Assembly (NCBI RefSeq): GCF_013782625.1
Contig: NZ_CP056199.1
Location: forward strand, 948,588 to 1,012,587
Source: Enterobacter sp. RHBSTW-00994
Lineage (GTDB): Bacteria; Pseudomonadota; Gammaproteobacteria; Enterobacterales; Enterobacteriaceae
Length of the DNA stretch: 64,000 nucleotides
Reading direction: 5' to 3'
In this document: piece by piece, positions 21,301 to 26,753 of the stretch
Numbering within the stretch: position 1 is the first letter of the stretch
Layout: each line of letters starts with the position of its first letter
Made by a program: the position numbers and the translations under genes
The notes under the pieces: model-generated
What the model saw: the letters and a program-made list of their open reading frames with translations, nothing else
Told to the model about the DNA's origin: nothing
Databases searched by the model: none

Positions 21301-21711
21301 ATCAACGGTGAAATAAATCTTAATGATGTTATTCTCGGATACTGGACGGGTTTATTCACAGCAAACACCGGAATTTGGGGAACTGTAGCTATAAATGCTG
21401 GTAGTGGCGCGACATCAAGTTACCTTAAAGGTGATGACCCGTGGAAAGGCGGGGTAATTAGTGGCGCGGCGTCTGGGGTCGGTTATGGTATCGGAAAAGT
21501 TACACAGAACTCCCTTGATAAAATTTTTAACCCGATGAAGCCTTGGAAAGACTGGCTTTGGACGGATGTCGGAATGGGTATATCGAAACCATTGCCGTTA
21601 GATCCGTTGCCTGGAATGTTTGGGAATGCAGGTTCCAGCTTGACTACAGAAATCATAAATGATCAAGCAGGTAAAGTTGATCTCAACAAATTGAAGGGAG
21701 AACAGAAATGA
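12394..21711 (+). CDS. cdiA: CdiA contact-dependent growth inhibition effector (filamentous haemagglutinin-type)
   Basis: 3105-residue TpsA exoprotein. It begins with an extended signal peptide (MNRLLYRIVFN) cleaved near VQA at residue 66, then a TPS secretion domain to about residue 320 with NPSGI. A long array of about 20-residue FHA-1 repeats (LDNRNG-like) runs to about residue 1400. A less repetitive segment with Tyr-rich patches (about 1430-1830) is probably the receptor-binding and export-arrest region. FHA-2 repeats and the pretoxin region follow, ending in VENN at 2889-2892. The last 213 residues (CT) begin with a charged entry region and continue as a Gly/Ala-rich segment (ASGVGYGIG), suggesting a membrane-active toxin. 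AAAGGA precedes the start. The immunity gene overlaps the stop (ATGA). Confidence 0.95.
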   Translation: MNRLLYRIVFNKARGMLMVVAEIARSCSGSSPASGIGHTHSRMTGKLSAISFSLWLAAGVIQPVQAAIMADKSAPGNQQPTIIGTANGTPQVNIQTPSAGGVSRNTYRQFDVDQKGVILNNSRQNTSTQLGGMVSANPWLAKGEAKVILNEINARDPSKLNGYIEVAGQKAQVVIANPSGIACDGCGFINAGRTTLTTGSVQMQNGSISGYQVDHGDIVIGGKGMDSTRQDHTDIIARAVKINAALHANDLKITTGRNRVDAAHEQVTASVDNGAAKPLFALDVSQVGGMYAGKIRLRGTEKGVGVRNAGHMGAATGEVKITADGMIENSGTLTARGDTTLASNASVNNSGAIWSSSDANITATDHVQNSGSVAASRHTRVNATGITSTAAATLASGITSEGKIGNSGDLTLTASGQLEAHGLNVAAGDIHASGQGLDVSDSRTQAKNITLDARQQNLSTAGARLIADGTLQATTTGTHNNNGGLLAGDTLSLTAKRLQNHRGQIVQSGKQTLILNHQDGIDNREGRIAANATDLTLQASTIDNRDGEITHAGNGTLTISSAAFTGDQGSIASSGALTLKGRDLVLDGSSTTAEGIHIDADNLSHRDGQLIQTGQETMVLDVRHATDNRGGLIAANGNVALNTTGLDNRQGQILAAESGSLVVSASGPTDNREGVLAAADNVTVTTGQLYNDDGQISAEKGKAQLSSTGLLSNTNGQIAANGALDITAGGLDSRQGLLFGETMSLSLDNQRLNNLEGVIAARKNITISSGALNNTAGLIQSGGDMRINTHGYTLNNRDSQTAGIISFGKLDVASGALDNQNGLLAGGGDTTLTGATVDNRNGVLASEADLSLVAQSTDNHHGTISAALDLTLTLAGVLNNQQGVVSSGKNLTLTTSQLDNLQGVLVSGADATLTSTQTSNQQGQIAALGNLMLTGQTLDNNNGGLVQSGADMTLAIGDISNRNSGDTGGMTSVGNMQITATTLLNDQGLLFSGKQITLDTGRFSNIAGTLVAQEQLRLSTRSDIDNREGLLQGNGVIVNTGDHLLDNQDGTIYSLAAMQLATAGLNNQNGTLGAKSDFTLNASWLDNSLGGRIVGEQASTFTVNRLDNRNGQIQSVGGLLINAVQGVIDNTLGLIRSGATLTLSAASLINRDTLAAEKGIEGLDVEVNGQTLDNTNGMLLSGQNLTIKNAGTLNNTRGELAAGGALSLGGTAFNLVNTAGVAKAGENATVQADRISGDGQLLSLGDMVLSSRQDIINTREIVANGNLTLTTPGLVSNSGKLLAGAKLDLTSDNLYNSAAGEIAAGYTWLTVANTLTNYGLIDGNWTLLKAGTLTNTGTGRIYGDYVGIQANTLNNLAENSIAATIAGRERVDIGAGTLNNRDHALIYSAGDMVLGGRLDANGIATGQAGVLNNHSSTIESAGNMLLSVGQLNNINDHFSTEVVGVSSETLHEYQHNGSPNRWDANAEGVFVDRNSSDSLLNLNTPEDTGHNNDNFYEYQYTRTIEEEVVKESDPGKILSGGHLSISADHVLNDKSQIVAGGTLGILADTVDNVMPEGRRWITDEGTVTHYSRKTSKGSDSQRKSTSDYVPPVIIQSISLHPGRLEGNSTINGSGFQLDSVTPQGTSTTINDTESITAGVSGRDISVADISSRQPVVLKPGLQFEVPVSGGVSDDNNHQTVVRITGPNTQLPDNSLFRTHPEPGSAYLVETDPRFTNNKQWLGSDYMQNAFSTDHDNMHKRLGDGYYEQRLVREQIIALTGGRYLGDHRDDETQFKALMDAGISFGQKYNLIPGVALTAEQMSLLTDDMVWLVNTQVQLADGSWQTVMVPQVYVRVKPGDIDGSGALLGGQNVVMNLNNNLVNSGTVSGREGVQLSADNITNKAGTIQGADVSLQARTDINNIGGIINGNNSVLASAGRDINVTTTTRSAQSVSGNNSFERTTIERMGGIYVQADDGKLSLAAGRDISLTGAQVVNNGKNSQTVLSAERDLNLNTVATSASDNITWDKNNWLKQSATQHTGSEVSGAGSVVMVAGQDVNAQAATVSAGSSLGVGAGRDINITAATDSSEFESRHKYTGSNGAFSKTTITTHDMVNSETAQGSVFSGDNVKMQAGNNLQVQGSHIVADNDVQLKAGNDLIITTAEERSAESHQKRKKTSGLSGTGGIGVTYGSQSLKVTDTAQSVAQRGSTVGSVNGNVTLSAGNDLKVKGSDLIAGNNMTLVGKNVSVISATENSRQTHEVEQKSSGFTLALSGAAGSAVNSAVQSANQAKGSDNDRLAALQGVKAALSGIQASQAVRMDEAQGDRASNNNTVGVSLSYGSQSSKSTQTSEQTTAKGSSLTAGNNLAVIATGSGQKGQDGDILIQGSQINAGNDVLLSANRDVNLFSAENTSRLDGKNESKGGSVGLGIGAGSGGWGINVSASVNAGKGSEKGNGTTHTETTVEAGNNLTINSGRDANLIGAQVSGESVTADIGRDLTIRSEQDSDSYHSKQQNVNAGASFNFGSMTGSASVNASRDKMDSNYKSVNEQSRITAGSGGYDIKVGGHTQLDGAVIASSATDDKNRLDTGTLGWSDIHNEAEYKVEHQSVGMSTGGSIGGQFAGNMANTLLSGGNSSGSAEGTTSSAISGGNIIIRDKENQQQNVDDLSRDTANANGSIGQIFDKEKEQQKIQESQLISDIGTQVSDIARTEDVISASQKASEKRQNASQEERDAAKSEWEKAHPGKTVTGADIGEVIYQNAYADAMKDATNGTGSRTQQAIQAVTAAVQGLAGGDMNAAIAGAAAPYIAEVIGHQSGLEGMSKVAAHAVANAVLASMQGQNALAGAAGAASGELTGMIALEMYGKPLSELSETEKQTISALATIASGIAGGLAGDSTSSALAGALSGKTTVENNSLAHVLAAIEANKPGTVDSWTKEQQAAIKEACSGGTPVSCETVVAAMGSAMVWPFLPEMMATTSLVGAGANAGVGYTINGEINLNDVILGYWTGLFTANTGIWGTVAINAGSGATSSYLKGDDPWKGGVISGAASGVGYGIGKVTQNSLDKIFNPMKPWKDWLWTDVGMGISKPLPLDPLPGMFGNAGSSLTTEIINDQAGKVDLNKLKGEQK
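20382..21069 (+). repeat. 688-bp direct repeat, copy 1 (cdiA pretoxin region up to VENN)
   Basis: Matches 21994-22681 at a constant offset of 1612 bp with no indel; I noted about ten substitutions by eye. Identity begins at AAAAGAGCAGCAGAA and stops at the codons for VENN. The offset places both copies in the same reading frame relative to their toxins. Confidence 0.93.
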
Positions 21712-21962
21712 CCTTCAAGGGATTGATTTTAATGTATATCATTCTTCTTTTGACAAGCGTTTTAGCCTTAAATATTTTTTCGCTGTTGGTATTTCTTGGC
21801 ACAAGGATATTTTTCTGGTTTGCATTCAATGTACCATTTGAACTACCAAGTGATGATTTGATCAAATATTGTAAAGCATCGACCTTTGCTGGAGTGGTGA
21901 TCGCAACGGGCTGTTGGTGGATTTATTACCAACGTTTCAGACGAAATTACAAGCGAAAGTAA
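21708..21962 (+). CDS. cdiI: Probable CdiI immunity protein (small inner-membrane protein)
   Basis: 84 residues with two predicted membrane segments (about 5-33 and 58-74) and a basic C-terminal tail (YYQRFRRNYKRK). The start codon overlaps the cdiA stop as ATGA and follows GAAGGGAG, indicating coupled translation with cdiA. Immunity proteins to membrane-acting CDI toxins are typically small membrane proteins, which agrees with the Gly-rich CdiA-CT. The C-terminal pattern (Gly-Cys-Trp then IYY) recurs in the orphan immunity protein at 24719-24964 (GCWCIYFW), supporting a shared family. Assignment is by position and topology, not by a recognised domain. Confidence 0.8.
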   Translation: MTFKGLILMYIILLLTSVLALNIFSLLVFLGTRIFFWFAFNVPFELPSDDLIKYCKASTFAGVVIATGCWWIYYQRFRRNYKRK

Positions 21963-21993
21963 AGAAAGGTCTGTAGGCCTACAGCTACAGTTG

Positions 21994-22681
21994 AAAAGAG
22001 CAGCAGAAGATGCAGGAATCGCAGCTCATCAGCGACATTGGTACCCAGGTATCGGATATCGCCAGAACGGAAGATGTCATTTCAGCCTCACAGAAAGCCA
22101 GCGAAAAACGTCAGAACGCCTCACAGGAAGAACGTGATGCGGCAAAATCCGAATGGGAAAAAGCGCATCCGGGTAAAACGGTGACAGACGCTGATATTGG
22201 TGAAGTGATTTACCAGAATGCCTATGCTGACGCAATGAAGGATGCCACCAATGGCACTGGCAGCCGTACCCAGCAGGCTATTCAGGCGGTGACGGCAGCA
22301 GTACAGGGTCTGGCCGGTGGTGATATGAATGCGGCCATTGCAGGTGCGGCAGCGCCGTATATTGCAGAAGTGATTGGGCATCAGTCCGGTCTTGAAGGTA
22401 TGAGTAAAGTGGCGGCTCACGCAGTGGCAAATGCGGTACTGGCGTCCATGCAGGGGCAGAACGCGCTGGCGGGTGCGGCAGGTGCCGCCAGCGGTGAACT
22501 GACCGGGATGATAGCCCTGGAGATGTACGGTAAACCGCTCAGCGAACTGAGCGAGACAGAGAAACAGACCATCAGTGCACTGGCGACCATTGCATCCGGT
22601 ATTGCCGGAGGACTTGCAGGCGACAGTACCTCATCGGCACTGGCCGGGGCACAGTCAGGCAAGACGACGGTTGAGAATAAC
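21994..22681 (+). repeat. 688-bp direct repeat, copy 2 (orphan pretoxin region)
   Basis: Second copy of the cdiA pretoxin region; see 20382-21069. It lies 31 bp after the cdiI stop and ends at the VENN codons of the orphan toxin. Confidence 0.93.
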
Positions 22682-23392
22682 TCGCTCAGTGTTGTGATGC
22701 AGGGTGGAAAACTGGCTGCGCAGGGCTGCATGAAAATATCTGCCTGTCGTGATCGGCTGGTTGCCAGTGGGCTTGGGGCTCTGCTGGGCGTCGGAGCATC
22801 CACATCGGCAATGGATGCGCTGTCGAATGATGAGAAGATGAACCTGATTTATGTGGCATCGCTCAATGATCCTGCACAGCTCAACCAATTAAATGATGCT
22901 CAGAAAGCCGCCTATGAGTCCCTGACGGGTAAGACGATCACCAGTACTGGTGGTACGCAGGTTATCAATCCGGGGCCGTCAAACACCGGTGGAGACCAGA
23001 CTGTAACCGGAAATGTGCCTTCCAACACAGGGAATAACCAGTCTTCAGGTCAGGGGGTACCCAATACAGGTAACACTGATGGCAATCCTGATACTGGTGG
23101 CATTACTACGGTTACACCGATTCCGGAAGGCCCAAGTAAAGATGACTTGGCTTATCTGGCCCTTAAAGGCAAAGAGGCACAAGACGCCGCTCAAAATTTA
23201 GGGTTCGATCGCAGAATTCCACCACAGAAAGCACCATTTAATTCTCATGGTCAGCCCGTTTATTCTGACGGAAAAAACTATATCACTCCTGACATTGATA
23301 GCCATAATGTAACAAATGGTTGGAAAATGTTTGACCGTAAAGGGAATAGAATAGGAACGTATGATAGCAATCTGAACAGGATTAAGGATTAA
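22010..23392 (+). CDS. Orphan cdiA-CT module 1: pretoxin, VENN and Ntox21-like toxin
   Basis: 460 residues. Residues 1-224 repeat the CdiA pretoxin region and end in VENN. Then come an entry-type domain with two cysteines (GCMKISACRD), a Gly/Asn/Thr-rich linker and a C-terminal domain of about 75 residues. That domain has QKAPFNSHGQP, DIDSHN, RIGT and RIKD, which fit the RxG[ST] and RxxD motifs I recall for Ntox21, a predicted RNase family in polymorphic toxins. No ribosome binding site precedes ATG 22010 and there is no secretion region, so it is probably silent until recombination joins it to cdiA, with which it is in frame. The immunity gene follows 3 bp after the stop. Confidence 0.82.
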   Translation: MQESQLISDIGTQVSDIARTEDVISASQKASEKRQNASQEERDAAKSEWEKAHPGKTVTDADIGEVIYQNAYADAMKDATNGTGSRTQQAIQAVTAAVQGLAGGDMNAAIAGAAAPYIAEVIGHQSGLEGMSKVAAHAVANAVLASMQGQNALAGAAGAASGELTGMIALEMYGKPLSELSETEKQTISALATIASGIAGGLAGDSTSSALAGAQSGKTTVENNSLSVVMQGGKLAAQGCMKISACRDRLVASGLGALLGVGASTSAMDALSNDEKMNLIYVASLNDPAQLNQLNDAQKAAYESLTGKTITSTGGTQVINPGPSNTGGDQTVTGNVPSNTGNNQSSGQGVPNTGNTDGNPDTGGITTVTPIPEGPSKDDLAYLALKGKEAQDAAQNLGFDRRIPPQKAPFNSHGQPVYSDGKNYITPDIDSHNVTNGWKMFDRKGNRIGTYDSNLNRIKD

Positions 23393-23395
23393 TAT

Positions 23396-23848
23396 ATGTT
23401 TGGTATTTTCCCTGACGACAATCCGATGAATATTGATGGTGAACTTGTATTGCCTGCTTCTATTGTTATAGATGAATTCACGGAAAAGATGAATATTCCC
23501 TTAACATACTGGAGTATAGAAGATTACAAGCTATCTTGGCTAAGATCTCTTGAAGAAGGATTGATAACTAAAAAGCATGCTACTTTAGCGGTATCAATGT
23601 ATGAATCTAAAAGTGTTAATTTCATATTCACATGGCTTTTATATTTTCAGGGGGATAAGGTTTTTATACAAAATAAAATACTTTTTCTTGACGAATGTGA
23701 CGGTTTTACTGCTATTAGGATTAATGATTTTGTAGAACCACGTTCTATTTACACTGAGGATGGTATCAAAATTTCTGAATGGATTACTGATTTAGACAGT
23801 GTGATCGATTTTTATAAGGCCCTTAGGCAGTGGAAGACATCCCGCTGA
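23396..23848 (+). CDS. Probable immunity protein for orphan toxin 1
   Basis: 150-residue, acidic, soluble protein starting 3 bp after the orphan Ntox21-like toxin. The gene is visibly AT-rich compared with cdiA, as is usual for exchangeable immunity genes. No transmembrane segment or signal peptide is apparent, which fits a cytoplasmic antidote to a cytoplasmic RNase. I recognise no specific family; the role is inferred from the toxin-immunity arrangement. Confidence 0.7.
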   Translation: MFGIFPDDNPMNIDGELVLPASIVIDEFTEKMNIPLTYWSIEDYKLSWLRSLEEGLITKKHATLAVSMYESKSVNFIFTWLLYFQGDKVFIQNKILFLDECDGFTAIRINDFVEPRSIYTEDGIKISEWITDLDSVIDFYKALRQWKTSR

Positions 23849-24047
23849 TAGTTGATGAGATGTTTGTTCAGATGTCTGAAAAGTTACTTTAGTTTCGATT
23901 ACTGACGCCCCAGAAGATCATTGGGATTGGCGGGGCGGTAGCGTGTTCGGGCGAAAAAGGTGCGTTGGGATAAAAAGTTGGTAGGCAGGAAGTACAGCGA
24001 AAAAAATGGCTGTAACTCACTGAAATAACAGGGATAAACCGGATGCA

Positions 24048-24722
24048 TTGCAGCAACCTGTGTCGGAAAGAGTTGTTGTTGAGAATAATAACCTCGCTGC
24101 CGTGCTGGCAGCAGCCGAAAAACAAAAACCAGGTACTGTCGAAAAATGGGAACAGCAGACTCAGGAAGCAATTAAAGAAGCCTGTAGTGGCAATACTCCA
24201 GTATCCTGTGAGCTTGCTGTAGCTGGTCTGGGAACAGTAATGTCTGGTGGTGTTTTGCCGGGAGCAATGGTTGCATCAGGAGCGGTAAGTGCCAGTGCCG
24301 TGACTGTTGTTGATTTATGGCTTAATGGGGAAGTTGATCCTAAAAACGTGATTGCAGCCTACTGGGCTGGAGCTGTAACCAGAGATATGGGATTCAAAGG
24401 AACTGTAACTGTAAATGCTGCCAGTGGAGCAGTAACTAATTATCTGGATGGTAAGAATCCTTTCCTTTATGGAACGATCAGTGGCGTTGGTAGTGCTATC
24501 GGTTATGGTATTGGCAATAAAATACTCGCGCCTAAGTTGGATGAATTTTTCAATCCAACATGGAAAACATTGAACTGGGATGACATCGGCATGGGGATAT
24601 CAAGACCAACGACGTTAAGCCCTATTCCTTCTATATCAGGAACATTTGGTGGTGGGCTATCAAGTGAATACATCAATGTCATAACCTCGCCTGATAAAAA
24701 AATAGATGAGGCTAATAAATGA
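24048..24722 (+). CDS. Orphan cdiA-CT module 2: VENN plus membrane-type toxin
   Basis: 224 residues opening with a TTG codon and carrying VVVENN a few residues later, but without the pretoxin repeat. The rest is a diverged relative of the main CdiA-CT. Shared stretches include AIKEACSG-TPVSCE, the YW-G and GT-x-x-NA-SGA pattern, GYGIG, the FNP motif and DxGMGIS-P. It lacks export signals and a clear ribosome binding site, so it is a stored toxin cassette. Its immunity gene overlaps by ATGA at 24719. The 200 bp before it (23849-24047) contain no recognisable cdiA sequence apart from the last few codons before VENN. Confidence 0.8.
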   Translation: MQQPVSERVVVENNNLAAVLAAAEKQKPGTVEKWEQQTQEAIKEACSGNTPVSCELAVAGLGTVMSGGVLPGAMVASGAVSASAVTVVDLWLNGEVDPKNVIAAYWAGAVTRDMGFKGTVTVNAASGAVTNYLDGKNPFLYGTISGVGSAIGYGIGNKILAPKLDEFFNPTWKTLNWDDIGMGISRPTTLSPIPSISGTFGGGLSSEYINVITSPDKKIDEANK

Positions 24723-24964
24723 GAAATAAGAAACGTAAATATGTCTTGGCTTTTTTTTTCATAACTATATCAATGGCTCTGACAGGAGCAATTGTTGTAT
24801 CACTAACTCATGCCGTAGCTAAGCTATATCTCTTTTTTAATTCTGGCATACCTTTATTCTCTCATCTACCTGAGTTTTACAAAGGTATAAAGGCAGGTAT
24901 GTTTGGCGGGGCCATAGCAGGTTTTGGGTGTTGGTGCATATATTTCTGGAATAGAAAAAAATAG
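24719..24964 (+). CDS. Probable membrane immunity protein for orphan toxin 2
   Basis: 81 residues with an N-terminal basic segment (MRNKKRKY), one long hydrophobic stretch (about 8-36) and a second near 57-77, ending WNRKK. The start overlaps the toxin stop as ATGA, the same coupling as cdiA-cdiI. The C-terminal GCWCIYFW resembles GCWWIYY of the main immunity protein. Function is inferred from position, topology and this similarity. Confidence 0.72.
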   Translation: MRNKKRKYVLAFFFITISMALTGAIVVSLTHAVAKLYLFFNSGIPLFSHLPEFYKGIKAGMFGGAIAGFGCWCIYFWNRKK

Positions 24965-24974
24965 GAAATTGCAA

Positions 24975-25027
24975 ATGAAAATTAAGTTACTGGCAGTATT
25001 ACCGTTATCACTAATGGTAAGTGAGAT
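24975..25027 (+). pseudogene. 5' remnant of a secreted-protein gene cut by the IS element
   Basis: ATG 24975 opens MKIKLLAVLPLSLMVSE, a typical signal-peptide start, and then runs into the left end of the IS3-family element. No 3' remainder is recognisable to the right of the element, so the rest was probably deleted. Confidence 0.55.
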
Positions 25028-25106
25028 TGTAAGCATCCCGGTAAACCGGACCATTCACATTTAGAGATCTTCCGGCATACTGAATATGTCCCCGGAGGAG
25101 ATCGCC

Positions 25107-25373
25107 ATGCGCAAAGCCCGATTCACCGAACACCAGATCATCGCCGTTCTGAAGTCTGTCGAAGCCGGACGTACCGTCAAGGATGTCTGCCGCGAAGCCG
25201 GTATTTCCGAAGCCAGCTATTACAACTGGAAAGCGAAGTTCGGCGGTATGGAAGCCTCTGATATCAAAAAGATGAAGGACCTTGAGGATGAAAACCGCCG
25301 GCTGAAACAGATGTTTGCGGACCTGAGTCTCGAATGCCGCGCCCTGAAAGACGTTATTGAAAAAAAGCTTTAA
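25107..25373 (+). CDS. IS3-family transposase OrfA
   Basis: 88 residues from ATG 25107, preceded by CGGAGGAG; an in-frame ATG at 25086 is less likely. It holds a helix-turn-helix DNA-binding region (GRTVKDVCREAGISEASYYN) and a C-terminal leucine-zipper-like helix (DLEDENRRLKQMFADLSLE). OrfA binds the IS ends and, through -1 frameshifting near its stop, provides the N-terminus of the OrfAB transposase. Confidence 0.9.
   Translation: MRKARFTEHQIIAVLKSVEAGRTVKDVCREAGISEASYYNWKAKFGGMEASDIKKMKDLEDENRRLKQMFADLSLECRALKDVIEKKL
25361..25367 (+). other. Programmed -1 frameshift site A_AAA_AAG
   Basis: Slippery heptamer six codons' distance or less before the OrfA stop at 25371. Slipping back one base reads EKKALKPAIKRE and joins orfB, as in other IS3-family elements. 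Confidence 0.75.
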
Positions 25374-25423
25374 AACCAGCGATAAAGCGTGAGCTGGTCA
25401 GCTATCTGACCGCACAGTTTGCC

Positions 25424-26218
25424 ATGAGCTTACGTCAGGCCTGCAGGACGTTATCGCTGAGCAGGACGGTATTTCGTTATCAGCCGGATACGCGACGTGA
25501 TGAGCCGGTGATTATGGCGCTGACCGTGGCGGCTGAACGCTATCCGCGATACGGATTTAAAAAGCTTTTTCAGATACTGCGCAGGCAGGGCAACGCCTGG
25601 AACCATAAAAGAGTTCACCGTATTTACTGCCTGCTGAAACTGACTTTTCGCCGTAAGGGAAAACAGCGCCTGCCGGTGCGCAATCCGGCTTCGCTGGCTA
25701 CACCAGAGGCGATGAACCAGAGCGGGTCCATCGATTTTATGCACGATGCGCTGGTGTGTGGCAGACGTTTCAGGACCTTCAACGTGGTGGATGATTATAA
25801 CCGGGAAGCGCTGGCGATCGAAATTGACCTGAATATCCCGGCGCAGCGGGTTGTCAGAGTGCTGGACAGGATCGTGGCAAACCGCGGATATCCGCTGAAG
25901 ATGCGGATGGATAACGGTCCGGAGCGGGTCTTGCTGACGCTGGCACAATGGTCAGAAGAGCATGGTGTGATGCTGGAATTTATCAGGCCCGGCAAGCCAA
26001 CACAGAATGCCTTTATCGAACGATTCAAGCGGACGTACCGGACAGAAATACTGGATTTTTATCTGTTCAGAACCCTGAACGAAGCACGTGAAATTACAGA
26101 GCGCTGGCTGGCTGAATATAACAGCGAGCGCCCCCATGAATCCCTGAATAACCTGACGCCGGAAGAATACCGGCTGATGGCTGAAACCCCGGAAATCTCA
26201 AAAAGTGCGTGGAACTAA
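25424..26218 (+). CDS. IS3-family transposase OrfB (DDE catalytic domain)
   Basis: 264 residues from the first ATG; the frame is open back to the frameshift site, so the functional product is probably the OrfAB fusion. The rve-type DDE triad is visible as Asp in SIDFMHD, Asp in RMDNGPE and Glu in NAFIERF. The protein appears full-length and intact, so the element may still be active. It ends 67 bp before the proposed right inverted repeat. Confidence 0.9.
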   Translation: MSLRQACRTLSLSRTVFRYQPDTRRDEPVIMALTVAAERYPRYGFKKLFQILRRQGNAWNHKRVHRIYCLLKLTFRRKGKQRLPVRNPASLATPEAMNQSGSIDFMHDALVCGRRFRTFNVVDDYNREALAIEIDLNIPAQRVVRVLDRIVANRGYPLKMRMDNGPERVLLTLAQWSEEHGVMLEFIRPGKPTQNAFIERFKRTYRTEILDFYLFRTLNEAREITERWLAEYNSERPHESLNNLTPEEYRLMAETPEISKSAWN

Positions 26219-26318
26219 AACGGGTGCGCTGACAAGTTGGCCTGGTTTTCAAAAAATATGTGGAACTCAAATCGGTCTATTTACAATCGATAATAGCCAG
26301 AATATTTTCCATATCCTG

Positions 26319-26636
26319 TTATTTACTGACAGGTTCCATATCATAGACATAGTCGCCAATCACCGCTTTGATTGAAAATCCTGCACCAATATCTCGGGTC
26401 ATGACCACAGCCTCAGGCATATAAGAATAGGCATAGTGATAAGAATTACAGGTTAGCGTCCAGCCATTGGTTAACGGTATTTTTTTATCGTAATCACAGC
26501 CTTCGAAATCACCGTCTACTTTTGTCACTTTTGCTACGGTATAGCCTTCTAAATCAGACAGGTTGCTGCCTTCCAGGGCATACGATGTGGGGGATAATGT
26601 GATTAAAGCCAGGAAAGAAAAATACAGTCCCTTCAT
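26319..26636 (-). CDS. Secreted (periplasmic) protein of unknown function
   Basis: 105 residues from ATG 26636, which follows AAAGGG; the longer open frame upstream lacks a ribosome site and would bury the signal peptide. An N-terminal signal (MKGLYFSFLALITL, then SPTSYA) precedes a mature part of about 85 residues. Two cysteines (EGCDYD and LTCNSY) could form a disulfide. I do not recognise the family. It lies 117 bp downstream of the esterase gene on the same strand and may share its transcript. Confidence 0.7.
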   Translation of the reverse strand: MKGLYFSFLALITLSPTSYALEGSNLSDLEGYTVAKVTKVDGDFEGCDYDKKIPLTNGWTLTCNSYHYAYSYMPEAVVMTRDIGAGFSIKAVIGDYVYDMEPVSK

Positions 26637-26753
26637 TTTATTCCCTTTATTGAAAGATAAGTTGCCGAAGAGGGGGATTATACTCTTCAGAGCAGGAGCC
26701 TGAAAGGCGTTCTGCCTGGTGTGAGTCTTTCCCTTTGAGGCAAACAACGGGTT

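Larger units (their letters stand above)
25028..26285 (+). mobile_element. IS3-family insertion sequence (about 1.26 kb)
   Basis: Contains orfA and orfB in the IS3 arrangement with a -1 frameshift site. Imperfect terminal inverted repeats are proposed: the left end reads TGTAAGCATCCCGG and the right end, on the other strand, TGTAAATAGACCGA. I see no target-site duplication (flanks GAT and ATC). A pair slightly inside (ending at 26235) was considered but matches less well. The transposase resembles the IS407-type group; the exact IS name was not assigned. Confidence 0.75.

Noticed and set aside
26219..26235. Alternative right end of the IS element at GACAA
   Set aside because: Its match to the left end (TTGTAAGCATCCCG against TTGTCAGCGCACCC) is possible, but the outer TGTAA ends give a more usual IS3 structure; kept as a minor alternative.
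26276..26300. CTATTATCG on the minus strand, a possible attachment-site copy of the thrW 3' end
   Set aside because: Only 9 bp match and the orientation is inverted relative to thrW; a chance match is more likely.
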